This document shows, piece after piece, positions 43,621 to 52,256 of a stretch of 64,000 nucleotides of DNA. The notes below the pieces were generated by a model, which searched no databases, was not told where the DNA came from, and saw only the letters and a program-made list of their open reading frames with translations. Made by a program: the position numbers and the translations under genes. The stretch comes from Pseudomonadota bacterium (lineage in GTDB: Bacteria > Pseudomonadota > Gammaproteobacteria > Steroidobacterales > Steroidobacteraceae). The stretch spans positions 124,001 through 188,000 of the forward strand of contig JADJBE010000007.1 in assembly GCA_016703895.1 (NCBI GenBank). Direction: 5' to 3'. Numbering within the stretch: the first letter of the stretch is position 1; each line of letters opens with the position of its first letter.

Positions 43621-44972
43621 GTATTGCACCAGCACCGGTCACCGTGATTGGCGCAGGCCTCTCTGGTGCGCTCGTCGCGCTGTTGTTCGCCCGCCGCGGC
43701 TTCACTGTCACGGTGTATGAACGTCGTCCCGACCCGCGGCTCGAACCAAGCGACGCGGGCCGCTCAATCAACCTGGCACTCGCGACGCGCGGACTGCGCG
43801 CTTTGGAACGTGCGGGACTTGCTGAGCAAGTGCAACCACTGCTAACGCCAATGCGCGGCCGGATGGTGCATGGTCGAGATGGCACGACGTCCCTGTTGCC
43901 CTACGGGCAGACAGCGCGAGAGGTCATCTATTCCGTCGAGCGTGACCAGCTCAACACGCTGTTGATCGACGCGGCCGACTCGCACCCCAACGTGAGCTTT
44001 CGGTTCCGTCACGCCTGTCTCGGTGCACGACCGGCCGAAGGAGCTTTGTTGATTCGCGACCAACAGGCCGAGCACGGCTACGAAGTCGCACTCACAGCGA
44101 CGATTGCAACCGATGGCGCCGGCTCCGCCGTGCGCACGTCGCTCGCCGCGGCCGGCTATCTCAACGCTCGCGAGGAACTGCTCGACCATGATTACAAGGA
44201 ACTGACGATTCCCGCCGTCGATGGGGCGCATGCCATCGAGCGCCACGCGCTGCATGTCTGGCCGCGCGGCGACTACATGCTGATCGCGCTGCCAAACCCC
44301 AGTGGCACATTCACCGCAACGCTGTTCATGGCTAAATCCGGTGCGCAGAGCTTTGCTGCGCTCGCAGCGCCGGCGCAAGTGGCCCAGCTCTTTGCACGGG
44401 ACTTCGCCGATGCCGCGGCCTTGATGCCCAACCACGTCGAGCAGTTTGCCGCGCATCCGCAGGGCATCATGGGCACCGTGTACTGTGATCGCTGGCACGT
44501 CGGCGGCCAGGTTTTGTTGTTAGGTGATGCAGCACATGCCATTGTGCCTTTTCATGGCCAAGGCATGAACTGCGCCTTTGAGGACTGTACGGCGCTGGAT
44601 CGGCTGCTGGACGACTCCGTCACCTGGCAGGAATTGTTTGCGCGTTTCGCCGCGGAGCGTAAGCCCAACGCGGATGCGATCGCCGCCATGGCGCTGGAAA
44701 ACTACGTTGAGATGCGCGCCAGTGTTCTCGATCCGGCCTTCGTTCGGCAGCGGCAGTTGGGCCATGCGCTCGAGCGTAGCTATCCTGAGCGATTCATCCC
44801 GCGCTACTCGATGGTGATGTTCCACCCGGAAATCGGCTACCGCCAAGCCTGGGAACGCGGCCAGCGACAAAGTGAGATTCTGCAATCGCTGGACGCGGCA
44901 GGTCATACCGCCGATAGCCCAGCGGCCAAACAACTGGTCGAAGCAAAGCTCTCGTTGTTAGCCGGCCACTGA
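43617..44972 (+). CDS. kmo: Kynurenine 3-monooxygenase
   Basis: This FAD monooxygenase hydroxylates kynurenine. It shows the dinucleotide fold VTVIGAGLSGALVALLFARR, RSINLALATRGLRALERAGL, the FAD-contacting LLLGDAAHAIVPFHGQGMN and FEDCTALDRLL, and the membrane-proximal C-terminal helix region. The 451-residue length is normal for bacterial Kmo. With kynU and the 3-hydroxyanthranilate dioxygenase at 30 kb it forms the route to quinolinate. Its 3' end overlaps folA tail-to-tail by 15 bp. Confidence 0.94.
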   Translation: MSIAPAPVTVIGAGLSGALVALLFARRGFTVTVYERRPDPRLEPSDAGRSINLALATRGLRALERAGLAEQVQPLLTPMRGRMVHGRDGTTSLLPYGQTAREVIYSVERDQLNTLLIDAADSHPNVSFRFRHACLGARPAEGALLIRDQQAEHGYEVALTATIATDGAGSAVRTSLAAAGYLNAREELLDHDYKELTIPAVDGAHAIERHALHVWPRGDYMLIALPNPSGTFTATLFMAKSGAQSFAALAAPAQVAQLFARDFADAAALMPNHVEQFAAHPQGIMGTVYCDRWHVGGQVLLLGDAAHAIVPFHGQGMNCAFEDCTALDRLLDDSVTWQELFARFAAERKPNADAIAAMALENYVEMRASVLDPAFVRQRQLGHALERSYPERFIPRYSMVMFHPEIGYRQAWERGQRQSEILQSLDAAGHTADSPAAKQLVEAKLSLLAGH

Positions 44973-45461
44973 ACGCCGCTGCAGCGTTATGAACGTGAAT
45001 CCATATTCGTGACGCTCGTCCGGCGCATGGTACTCAGCAGCCGTCTCCACCCAGAACTGGTCAACGATCGGCAGCATGACCGTGTCGCCCGCTGGCTGCG
45101 CATGCACCCGCGTGAGATGGATAGCGTCGGCGCGTGGTAGCGCGGCTCGATACAGTGCGGCGCCGCCGATGATCGCGACCTCGGGCGCCGCCCCCGCCGC
45201 GTCGAGCGCCGCATCGAAGCTTCCGACCACCGTGACACCCGGGGGTGCAAAGCCAGCCGTCCGCGACACCACGATATTGAGACGCCCCGGCAGCGGTCGG
45301 CCGATAGACTCGTAGGTATGTCGTCCCATGACAATCGGCTTGCCGAGCGTCAATTGCTTGAAATGCTTGAGATCGTCGGGCAGATGCCACGGCAGCGCGT
45401 TATCACGCCCGATGACATTGTTTTCGGCTGCTGCCACGACCACTACGATGCGCGGCACCAT
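44958..45461 (-). CDS. folA: Dihydrofolate reductase
   Basis: FolA reduces dihydrofolate, regenerating the cofactor used by thymidylate synthase (thyA at 49.3 kb). Family blocks are VVVAAAENNVIGRDNALPWH, LPDDLKHFKQLTLGKPIVMG, RHTYESIGRPLPGR and VAIIGGAALYRAALP. The start at 45461 gives 167 residues; an upstream in-frame ATG at 45503 would add 14 residues with no better Shine-Dalgarno. Confidence 0.94.
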   Translation of the reverse strand: MVPRIVVVVAAAENNVIGRDNALPWHLPDDLKHFKQLTLGKPIVMGRHTYESIGRPLPGRLNIVVSRTAGFAPPGVTVVGSFDAALDAAGAAPEVAIIGGAALYRAALPRADAIHLTRVHAQPAGDTVMLPIVDQFWVETAAEYHAPDERHEYGFTFITLQRRSVAG

Positions 45462-45563
45462 ACTGCCGCTCGGGTGTGATCCAGTTCGCAGTTCAGTTGA
45501 CATATTGGCGCTGCCTGTGACCCTTGCACGCACGCCCAGCGCCGTACCTTTTAGTCTAGACAG

Positions 45564-48500
45564 ATGATTGTACCGGTCGGCCGCGCGCTCCGGGGCTGGC
45601 GACAGCTACGGGCCATTGTTCTTGCCTGCGCCTTGCTATGCGCCTGGGCGGGAACGGCGCTTGCGCAGTCCACACCGATCAGCCGTGCGGTCCGCATCAC
45701 GGGCAACATCAACTTCGTGACCACCGGCGGCTCGCTACGCACCCAAGCGAATGGCGGCAATGCTTGTGCCGTCGGTCCGACCAGCACAGAGAACCTCAGC
45801 GGCGTACCCGCGGGCACCACCATACAGGCGGCCTATCTCTACTGGGGCGGCTCTGGCCCGACCGTCGACTCGACCGTCAGCCTCAATGGGTCGACCGTGA
45901 ACGCCAACCGCACCTTCACGGCCGTGTTCAACAACGCAGGCACGAATTTCCCGTACTTCGGTGGCGTTGCGGATGTCACACCATTGGTCACCGGCAACGG
46001 CAGCTACACGTTCGGCAATCTGACCGTCAACACCGGCGCGCCCCACTGTAATTCCAGCGCGGTATTGTCGGGTTGGGGGTTGATCGTGATCTATCAAGGC
46101 GCGGCGGAGCGCCTGCGCGCGATCAACATCTTCGACGGTCTGCAGTTCTTCCGTGGTAGTTCGCTCACGCTCACGCCGGATGGCTTCCGTATTCCACCGA
46201 CCAATATTGACGGCCGAATCGCGGTGATCACCTGGGAAGGTGACCCAGACAATTCGACCCCGCTCGGCGGTTTCAGTGAGAGCCTCAGTTTCAATGGCAC
46301 ACTGCTCGATGACGGCCTCGTGCCGCCAGGCTCTGTGCCTACTGTCCAGCAGTACGACGGCACGATCAGCTCGCAGGGCACGCTGACGAGTTACGGTGTC
46401 GACGTCGACAGCTACGACGTATCGGGCGCATTGGCTCCTGGCCAAACGACCGCGACCACGAACTATTCGGCTGGTGGTGACTTGGTGCTATTGACCGCGC
46501 AAGTCGTCAGTGTAACGACCGAGCCGGTCGTGGACCTCGCCGTCACCAAATCGCACGTCGGCGATTTCATCGTCGGCACGACGGGTAGCTACACGATTAC
46601 CGTGAGCAACAGCGCGGGCGTTGAGAAAGAAGACAATACGATCATCGTCACCGACGTCCTGCCAGCGGGGCTCACGTTCAATTCAGCCAGCGGTACCGGC
46701 TGGAGCTGCAGTGCGAGTGGCCAGACGGTGACCTGCAACCATCCGCCACCGTTGTTGGCTGGCAGCTCCCTGCCACCCCTAACGATCGAGGTACAAGTCG
46801 GTCCTGCTGCCTACCCCAGCGTCACCAACCAGGTCAGCGTGGCGTCGGCGAGCCTGGACAACACGCCAGGCAACGACTCGGCCAGCGACCCGACCAACGT
46901 GCGCAGACCGGACCTGTCGACCTCGACCAAGACCGTGCAGGACTTGAATGGTGGTGAAGCACAGCCCGGCGATGTACTGCGCTACACCATCACCCTGCTG
47001 GAGAGTGGTGGCGCAGCTGCCACGGGCGTCAATGTGACGGACGACATACCCGCCAACAGCACGGGCTTCACCGTTACAACCCTCCCACCAGGTGTCGTGA
47101 ATACTTCGACCGGCTCAGGTACGGGCGCCAATGGCACGGGTTTACTCGACGTGTCGGCCATCATCGTGCCAGCCAACGGTTCGGTAATTGTAGCTTTCGA
47201 CGTAGTCGTGCCTACCGCCGCAACCGCCGGTACGCCGATCGACAACACCGCGACGATCACGCAACCCAATGGACCCGGGGCAACGCCCGCGGCACCCACT
47301 GTCATTGTCTTGGCTTCGCAGATACCCGGTGCCGGCCGCAAACCCCTTTACTTGCGACGGCTACCCGCCTTGCAGCTATCGCGTAATCCACCCGCGCCGT
47401 CCGAGAGCTACGAGACGATCACGGGTGGCACGAGCGCAGCCTGGGTGCTGGCGCCGGTGCTGCAGGCGCCGATCACCATTCCGGCGAACGACATCTCGAT
47501 ACGCTTGTGGCTGCGCCGTGCCGGTGACGGTGGCTCGAGTCGTCAACTATCGGTCACGCTCGCCAACACCGTGACGGGTGTGGTCGGCAGCAACACGCGC
47601 AGCTATACGGTACCGAGCGGCTCCACCGCCGAGTTTCAGTTTGTCATTCCGAACAGCGCGTTGCTGTCCTTCCCCGCTGGCTCGGCGCTGACTCTGACCG
47701 TTCAACAGGTGTCGCCAACCTCCAGTGGTAGCTCTACCCGGATCTATCCCAACGGGACTGGCGCGAGTAGCTACTCGCGTGTCGAGCTCGACAGCAACAC
47801 GGTCATCAATGTTGATAGCGTCGACGCCTACGACGCCCCGTTGCCCGCGGGCGTCGTCCCGCCGACCTTCGCGCCCGGTGTGACGGCCTACCTGCGGGCG
47901 GGGATCAGCGATCCTTTCGGTAGCTTCGACATCGCCAGTGCCACCGTGACGGTGATCGACCCGCTCAATGTTGCGGTGATTAGCAATGTGCCGATGGTCC
48001 AGGTGGCCGACTCAGGCGCCGCCACTGCCACTTATGAGCTGCCGTTTGTCGTACCCGCCAACGCCGCCGCCGGCACTTGGACCGTGCGCGTCATCGGCAC
48101 GGAGGGCACAGAAGCGGTGGTGACCGATCTCGGCATCGGCACGTTCGTAGTGCAACTGCCTACGCCCGCATTGCGGGTGCAAAAAACCTCAACCGCACTC
48201 TCGGACCCCATCAACAACACGACCGATCCCAAGCGCATTCCGCGCGGCGTCGTTCGCTACGAGATCGCGGTGACCAACACCGGGCCGGGAGCAGTGGATT
48301 CGAGCTCACTCGTGATCGCCGACCGCATACCTGACAATACCGCGCTTTACATCGCGGCAGCGGGCGGCCCACCGGTGGAATTCATCGACGGCGTGCCAGC
48401 GAGTGGTCTCGCCTACAACTATGCGACGCAGGTGAACTATTCAAACCAGCCAACCGGTGGCGCACCGTTCAACTACACACCCACGCCTGATGCTGATGGC

Positions 48501-48611
48501 TTCGATGCCGCGGTACGCGGCGTGCGTGTGGCGCCCGCCGGCACCATGACAGGTGCGACGGGCGCCGGGCAGCCCTCGTTCACGATCCGGCTGCGGGTCC
48601 GCATCGACTAA
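45564..48611 (+). CDS. Large secreted DUF11-repeat protein
   Basis: The encoded protein is 1015 residues. It has a signal peptide (LRAIVLACALLCAWAGTALA) and an N-terminal domain of about 290 residues with AAYLYWGGSGPTVDSTVSLN and SSAVLSGWGLIVIYQGAAER, which resembles the extracellular domain often found before DUF11 repeats. DUF11-type beta-sandwich repeats start near residues 322 (VVDLAVTKSHVGDFIVG), 449 (PDLSTSTKTVQDLNGG) and 868 (ALRVQKTSTALSDPIN). A different sandwich region lies at about 610-780. There is no obvious sorting signal or TM anchor at the C-terminus, so it is probably released or exported by another system. The function is unknown; adhesion or matrix is the usual guess. Confidence 0.82.
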   Translation: MIVPVGRALRGWRQLRAIVLACALLCAWAGTALAQSTPISRAVRITGNINFVTTGGSLRTQANGGNACAVGPTSTENLSGVPAGTTIQAAYLYWGGSGPTVDSTVSLNGSTVNANRTFTAVFNNAGTNFPYFGGVADVTPLVTGNGSYTFGNLTVNTGAPHCNSSAVLSGWGLIVIYQGAAERLRAINIFDGLQFFRGSSLTLTPDGFRIPPTNIDGRIAVITWEGDPDNSTPLGGFSESLSFNGTLLDDGLVPPGSVPTVQQYDGTISSQGTLTSYGVDVDSYDVSGALAPGQTTATTNYSAGGDLVLLTAQVVSVTTEPVVDLAVTKSHVGDFIVGTTGSYTITVSNSAGVEKEDNTIIVTDVLPAGLTFNSASGTGWSCSASGQTVTCNHPPPLLAGSSLPPLTIEVQVGPAAYPSVTNQVSVASASLDNTPGNDSASDPTNVRRPDLSTSTKTVQDLNGGEAQPGDVLRYTITLLESGGAAATGVNVTDDIPANSTGFTVTTLPPGVVNTSTGSGTGANGTGLLDVSAIIVPANGSVIVAFDVVVPTAATAGTPIDNTATITQPNGPGATPAAPTVIVLASQIPGAGRKPLYLRRLPALQLSRNPPAPSESYETITGGTSAAWVLAPVLQAPITIPANDISIRLWLRRAGDGGSSRQLSVTLANTVTGVVGSNTRSYTVPSGSTAEFQFVIPNSALLSFPAGSALTLTVQQVSPTSSGSSTRIYPNGTGASSYSRVELDSNTVINVDSVDAYDAPLPAGVVPPTFAPGVTAYLRAGISDPFGSFDIASATVTVIDPLNVAVISNVPMVQVADSGAATATYELPFVVPANAAAGTWTVRVIGTEGTEAVVTDLGIGTFVVQLPTPALRVQKTSTALSDPINNTTDPKRIPRGVVRYEIAVTNTGPGAVDSSSLVIADRIPDNTALYIAAAGGPPVEFIDGVPASGLAYNYATQVNYSNQPTGGAPFNYTPTPDADGFDAAVRGVRVAPAGTMTGATGAGQPSFTIRLRVRID

Positions 48612-48623
48612 CCAGCGCGACCG

Positions 48624-49259
48624 TCAGCGTCCCGCTTGTTTGCGCTTGCCAGCTTTGGTCTTGCCACTCTTCTTGGTCGGCTTCTTCTTGGCCGACTTCT
48701 TCTTGCTAACTTTCTTCTTGCGCGCCACCGGCCGCTTGGCCGGATACAACATCGTGCCGCGGCAGGTCTTCGCACCACAACGGCAAGCGAAAATCTCGTC
48801 GACGTTCGGCGGATCGTCCTTCTCACGGCCGATCTGATAGTCGTAGCCCAGCTCCTCGCCCGGCTTGATATTGCGGATCGCGTCGATGAACACGCGCTGA
48901 TCCTCGATCTCCGACTCGCAGTTCGCCTCGCACTTGTGATTGATGAATCGCGCGGCATTGCCACGGACGCCAGCATCGATCAGCGTGCGCTTGTCGACGA
49001 TGAACAGGAACGTGTGGTTGTCGTTCTCGTCGTGGCCCTCGTAACGCTTGTCGGCCGCTTTGTGCGAGACCCGGTCGCCCAGATACTCAATGATGCGCGT
49101 GCCCTTCTTGATCGGCTTGACGGCAAAGACACCGTTGCCATGGACTTTGGAGCGGCGCACCTTGACGAGCGGTGAGCTCACGATCTTGGGACCACCTGGC
49201 AGAACTTCGTCATTCTGGTCAGCGGGGTATTGAGGCTTACGTTTAGTTGCTGTTGGCAT
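48624..49259 (-). CDS. SET-domain protein lysine methyltransferase with Lys-rich tail
   Basis: The encoded protein is 211 residues. The SET domain is clear: VRRSKVHGNGVFAVKPIKKG, GNAARFINHKCEANCESEIE (the NHxCxxNC-like pseudoknot), PGEELGYDYQIG, and a post-SET zinc-type cluster FACRCGAKTCRG. The last 35 residues (ARKKKVSKKKSAKKKPTKKS and so on) look like a histone H1/HU tail and could bind DNA or be an automethylation substrate. Bacterial SET proteins of this kind occur in several proteobacteria; the target is unknown. It is convergent with the DUF11 gene and lies next to thyA. Confidence 0.88.
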   Translation of the reverse strand: MPTATKRKPQYPADQNDEVLPGGPKIVSSPLVKVRRSKVHGNGVFAVKPIKKGTRIIEYLGDRVSHKAADKRYEGHDENDNHTFLFIVDKRTLIDAGVRGNAARFINHKCEANCESEIEDQRVFIDAIRNIKPGEELGYDYQIGREKDDPPNVDEIFACRCGAKTCRGTMLYPAKRPVARKKKVSKKKSAKKKPTKKSGKTKAGKRKQAGR

Positions 49260-49262
49260 GAC

Positions 49263-50057
49263 TCACACGGCCACGGGGGCCTTGATGGGTGGATGAAACT
49301 GGTAGTCGCGAAACTCGAAGTCCGCAAACTGATAATCAAATATCGACGCCGGCTTGCGCAACAAGGCAAGCTGCGGCAGGCCGTAAGGCTGGCGTGCCAG
49401 CTGCAACTCCACCTGCTCCAGGTGATTCAAGTAGAGGTGACAGTCGCCGCCCGTCCAGACGAAGTCCCCCACCTCGAGCGCGCACTGCTGCGCCAGCATC
49501 TGCGTGAGCAATGCGTAGGATGCAATGTTGAACGGCACGCCGAGAAAGACATCAGCGCTACGCTGATAGAGCTGGCAGGACAAGCGGCCGTCAGCCACAT
49601 AGAACTGAAACAGGGCATGACAAGGCAGCAAGGCCATCTGGTCCAATTCGCCCACGTTCCAGGCGCTCACCATGATGCGACGCGAATTTGGGTTGCTGCG
49701 CAACTGCTCGACCACAGTCGTGATCTGGTCCACGTGCTTGCCACCGGGCGTGGGCCATGAACGCCACTGTTTCCCGTACACCGGGCCGAGTTCACCGTCG
49801 GCGTCAGCCCACTCATCCCAGATGGTCACACCCTGCTCGCGCAGATAGCGCGTATTGGTGTCGCCGCGGAGAAACCACAGCAGCTCGTGCACCACCGACT
49901 TCAGATGGATGCGCTTGGTAGTGACCAGCGGAAAGCCAGCTGCGAGATCAAAGCGCATTTGATAACCAAACACCGAGAGCGTGCCCGTACCGGTGCGATC
50001 ATCTTTTCGGGCGCCATGGTCGCGTACGTGGCGCATGAGCTCGAGATACTGCTTCAT
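49263..50057 (-). CDS. thyA: Thymidylate synthase
   Basis: ThyA makes dTMP from dUMP using methylene-tetrahydrofolate. The 264-residue protein has the catalytic Cys in QMALLPCHALFQFYV, the dUMP-binding RSADVFLGVPFNIASYALL, and the N-terminal RTGTGTLSVFGYQMRFDL. The length matches the E. coli enzyme. The ATG overlaps the lgt stop by 4 bp; the SET gene follows 3 bp downstream. Confidence 0.95.
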   Translation of the reverse strand: MKQYLELMRHVRDHGARKDDRTGTGTLSVFGYQMRFDLAAGFPLVTTKRIHLKSVVHELLWFLRGDTNTRYLREQGVTIWDEWADADGELGPVYGKQWRSWPTPGGKHVDQITTVVEQLRSNPNSRRIMVSAWNVGELDQMALLPCHALFQFYVADGRLSCQLYQRSADVFLGVPFNIASYALLTQMLAQQCALEVGDFVWTGGDCHLYLNHLEQVELQLARQPYGLPQLALLRKPASIFDYQFADFEFRDYQFHPPIKAPVAV

Positions 50058-50857
50058 GCAGCGCTGGTCACCACATTGCCACTCGGCTCGCGACGCTTGT
50101 ACGCCATTATCATGAGCGCCGCACCGATCAGCACCATCGGCGCGGACAACACCATGCCCATGGTGACCCAGTCACCCAGTAGGTAGCTCAAGTGCTGGTC
50201 GGGCACACGCCAGAACTCTACCGTGATGCGCGCTAGGCCATATAAAATCAGAAACAGACCCGAGGGCGCGAGGCGCGGCCGCGGCTTGGACGTGAACCAC
50301 CATAGGATCAGAAACAGCAGCAGGCCTTCGAGCGCCGCTTCGTAGAGCTGCGTCGCGTGCCGCACTTCACCGTTCACCTGGAAGCCCCAAGGCACCGTGG
50401 TCGTCTTACCCCACAGCTCACCATTGATGAAATTACCGAAGCGTCCCGCCATCAGCCCGAGGCCTGGAAAGGGCGCGGCAAAGTCAAACACGTCCGCAAT
50501 CTTGCGCTTGCGCCGCACCGCATAGATCGCGATCGCCAGCATCACGCCAAGCAGACCGCCATGGAACGACATGCCACCGTCCCAGATCTTGATCGGATAC
50601 CAAGGGTCTTGCGCCCAGAAGCCCAAGCCATAGAACAGCACGTACCCGACTCGGCCGCCGAGAATCACACCGAGCATCGCAAAGAACAGGAAGTCATCGA
50701 CGTCGAGCGGCTTCCAGGTGGAACCGGGGCGGCGCGCACGATAACGACCCAACCACCAGGCTGTAGCAAACGCCACCAGATAGGTGATGCCATACCAGTG
50801 GACCTTGATGGGCCCGAGCTGGATGGCGATGGGATCGAAGCCAGGGTACTGAAGCAT
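50054..50857 (-). CDS. lgt: Prolipoprotein diacylglyceryl transferase Lgt
   Basis: Lgt is an integral inner-membrane enzyme that attaches diacylglycerol to the lipobox Cys of prelipoproteins, including the several lipoproteins in this window. Seven hydrophobic segments are visible. Key motifs are HWYGITYLVAFATAW, GGRVGYVLFYGL, WDGGMSFHGGLLGVMLAI and the Lgt signature GLMAGRFGNFINGELWGKTT. The length is 267 residues. It is coupled to thyA. Confidence 0.95.
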   Translation of the reverse strand: MLQYPGFDPIAIQLGPIKVHWYGITYLVAFATAWWLGRYRARRPGSTWKPLDVDDFLFFAMLGVILGGRVGYVLFYGLGFWAQDPWYPIKIWDGGMSFHGGLLGVMLAIAIYAVRRKRKIADVFDFAAPFPGLGLMAGRFGNFINGELWGKTTTVPWGFQVNGEVRHATQLYEAALEGLLLFLILWWFTSKPRPRLAPSGLFLILYGLARITVEFWRVPDQHLSYLLGDWVTMGMVLSAPMVLIGAALMIMAYKRREPSGNVVTSAA

Positions 50858-50889
50858 GGCGGGGATTCTACCGTTTCAAGGCAGAAGAG

Positions 50890-52167
50890 TTACGATTGCC
50901 GACTGGCATCGGCGGCACTGTCGTCAGTGACACGGCAAAACAGTGCCTTCAGATAGCGTGTCTCGAAGACGGCCGGATGCAGCGGATGGTCCGGCGCCTG
51001 ACCGCCAGACTCGAGCACTTGCACAAAACGTCCACTCTGGCGCGCAGCGCCCTGCACGGCATGCATCAATTCCTCGACGCTCAAGTGATACGAGCACGAA
51101 CACGACACCAGTAAACCGCCGTCCTCGAGCAAGGCGAGCGCAAGCTGATTGAGCTTGCGATAGGCGGCCTGGCCTTGCGGCGCGTCTTTCCGGCGCTTGA
51201 TGAACGCCGGCGGATCGAGAATCACGACGTCGAACCGCGCACGCTCGGCGGCCAAGGTACGCAGCGCGTCGAAAGCATCCGCCTTGCGGGTGCGGACACG
51301 CACCGAGTTGGCCACGGCATTGCGCTCGGCATATTCCAGCGCCTGCGTGGAAGAGTCGACGCACAGGGCATCACTCGCACCAGCCACCAGTGCGCTCACT
51401 GCCCACGCACCGACATAACTACAAACATCCAGCACCCGCGCACCAGCGGGTAGGTAGCGCAGCAAGCGGTCGCGGTTTATCGCTTGATCATAAAACCAGC
51501 CGGTCTTTTGGCCATCGGTCAGCGGCGCAGTGAATGTGGCAGCACCTTCGTGCACAGTCACATCACGCGGTACCGCACCCGCAGCCGCTTCAACGAACTG
51601 CGCCAACCCCTCAAGCGCGCGAGCACCCGAGTCGTTCTTCCACACGAGACGATGCTCACCGACGGCAGCCGCCAGTGCGGCCTCGATCGCCGGTCGCAGC
51701 GCGTCCATCCCAGCCGTCGCACTCTGTGCGACCAGCAGGTCGCCGTAGCGGTCGACCACCAGACCGGGCAGCCGATCCGACTCACCAAACACCAGTCGAT
51801 AGTAGGGCCGTTGATACAGCGATTCGCGCAACCGCAGCGCACTCGCCACGCGCCGGTGTAGCAACGCGCTGTCCAGCGGCTGTGAGGCATCGCGACTGAC
51901 GATGCGCGCGGCGATCAGACTGTTCGGGTTGACGTAGGCATAGCCAATGAACTCATCGCGGTCCGTGTGCACCCGCACACTCGCACCGCGCTCAAAGCCG
52001 GTCAGCGGCGTCGCTTTGGTATCCACTTCGTTGCTGAACACCCAGAGATGGCCGGCGCGCACGCGATGGTCCTCGCCGCGCTTCAACTTCAATACGGGAA
52101 CCCTGTCGGCAGAACGGGAATCGGCCGGGACAGCATCAGCCGGGCTTGAATCAGAATGAGTCGACAT
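50890..52167 (-). CDS. 23S rRNA (cytosine1962-C5)-methyltransferase RlmI-like
   Basis: This 425-residue class I methyltransferase has an N-terminal PUA domain (LKLKRGEDHRVRAGHLWVFS, GFERGASVRVHTDRDEF), a central domain with RLPGLVVDRYGDLLVAQ, and a Rossmann domain: VLDVCSYVGAWAVSALVAGA, DALCVDSSTQALEYAERNA, the catalytic FDVVILDPPAFIKRRK and LVSCSCSYHLS. The start is the ATG with GGAGG about 8 nt upstream. RlmI, which modifies the large ribosomal subunit RNA, is the best match; RlmK-like paralogues are possible. It is divergent from the DUF255 gene. Confidence 0.88.
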   Translation of the reverse strand: MSTHSDSSPADAVPADSRSADRVPVLKLKRGEDHRVRAGHLWVFSNEVDTKATPLTGFERGASVRVHTDRDEFIGYAYVNPNSLIAARIVSRDASQPLDSALLHRRVASALRLRESLYQRPYYRLVFGESDRLPGLVVDRYGDLLVAQSATAGMDALRPAIEAALAAAVGEHRLVWKNDSGARALEGLAQFVEAAAGAVPRDVTVHEGAATFTAPLTDGQKTGWFYDQAINRDRLLRYLPAGARVLDVCSYVGAWAVSALVAGASDALCVDSSTQALEYAERNAVANSVRVRTRKADAFDALRTLAAERARFDVVILDPPAFIKRRKDAPQGQAAYRKLNQLALALLEDGGLLVSCSCSYHLSVEELMHAVQGAARQSGRFVQVLESGGQAPDHPLHPAVFETRYLKALFCRVTDDSAADASRQS

Positions 52168-52256
52168 GCGAGGTTCCTCCGCGGCGGGGCAGCGCCATAG
52201 CGAAGGCCCATTGACGTATATTGGACCCCATTCTAGCGGCACCCGGTGAATTAAGC

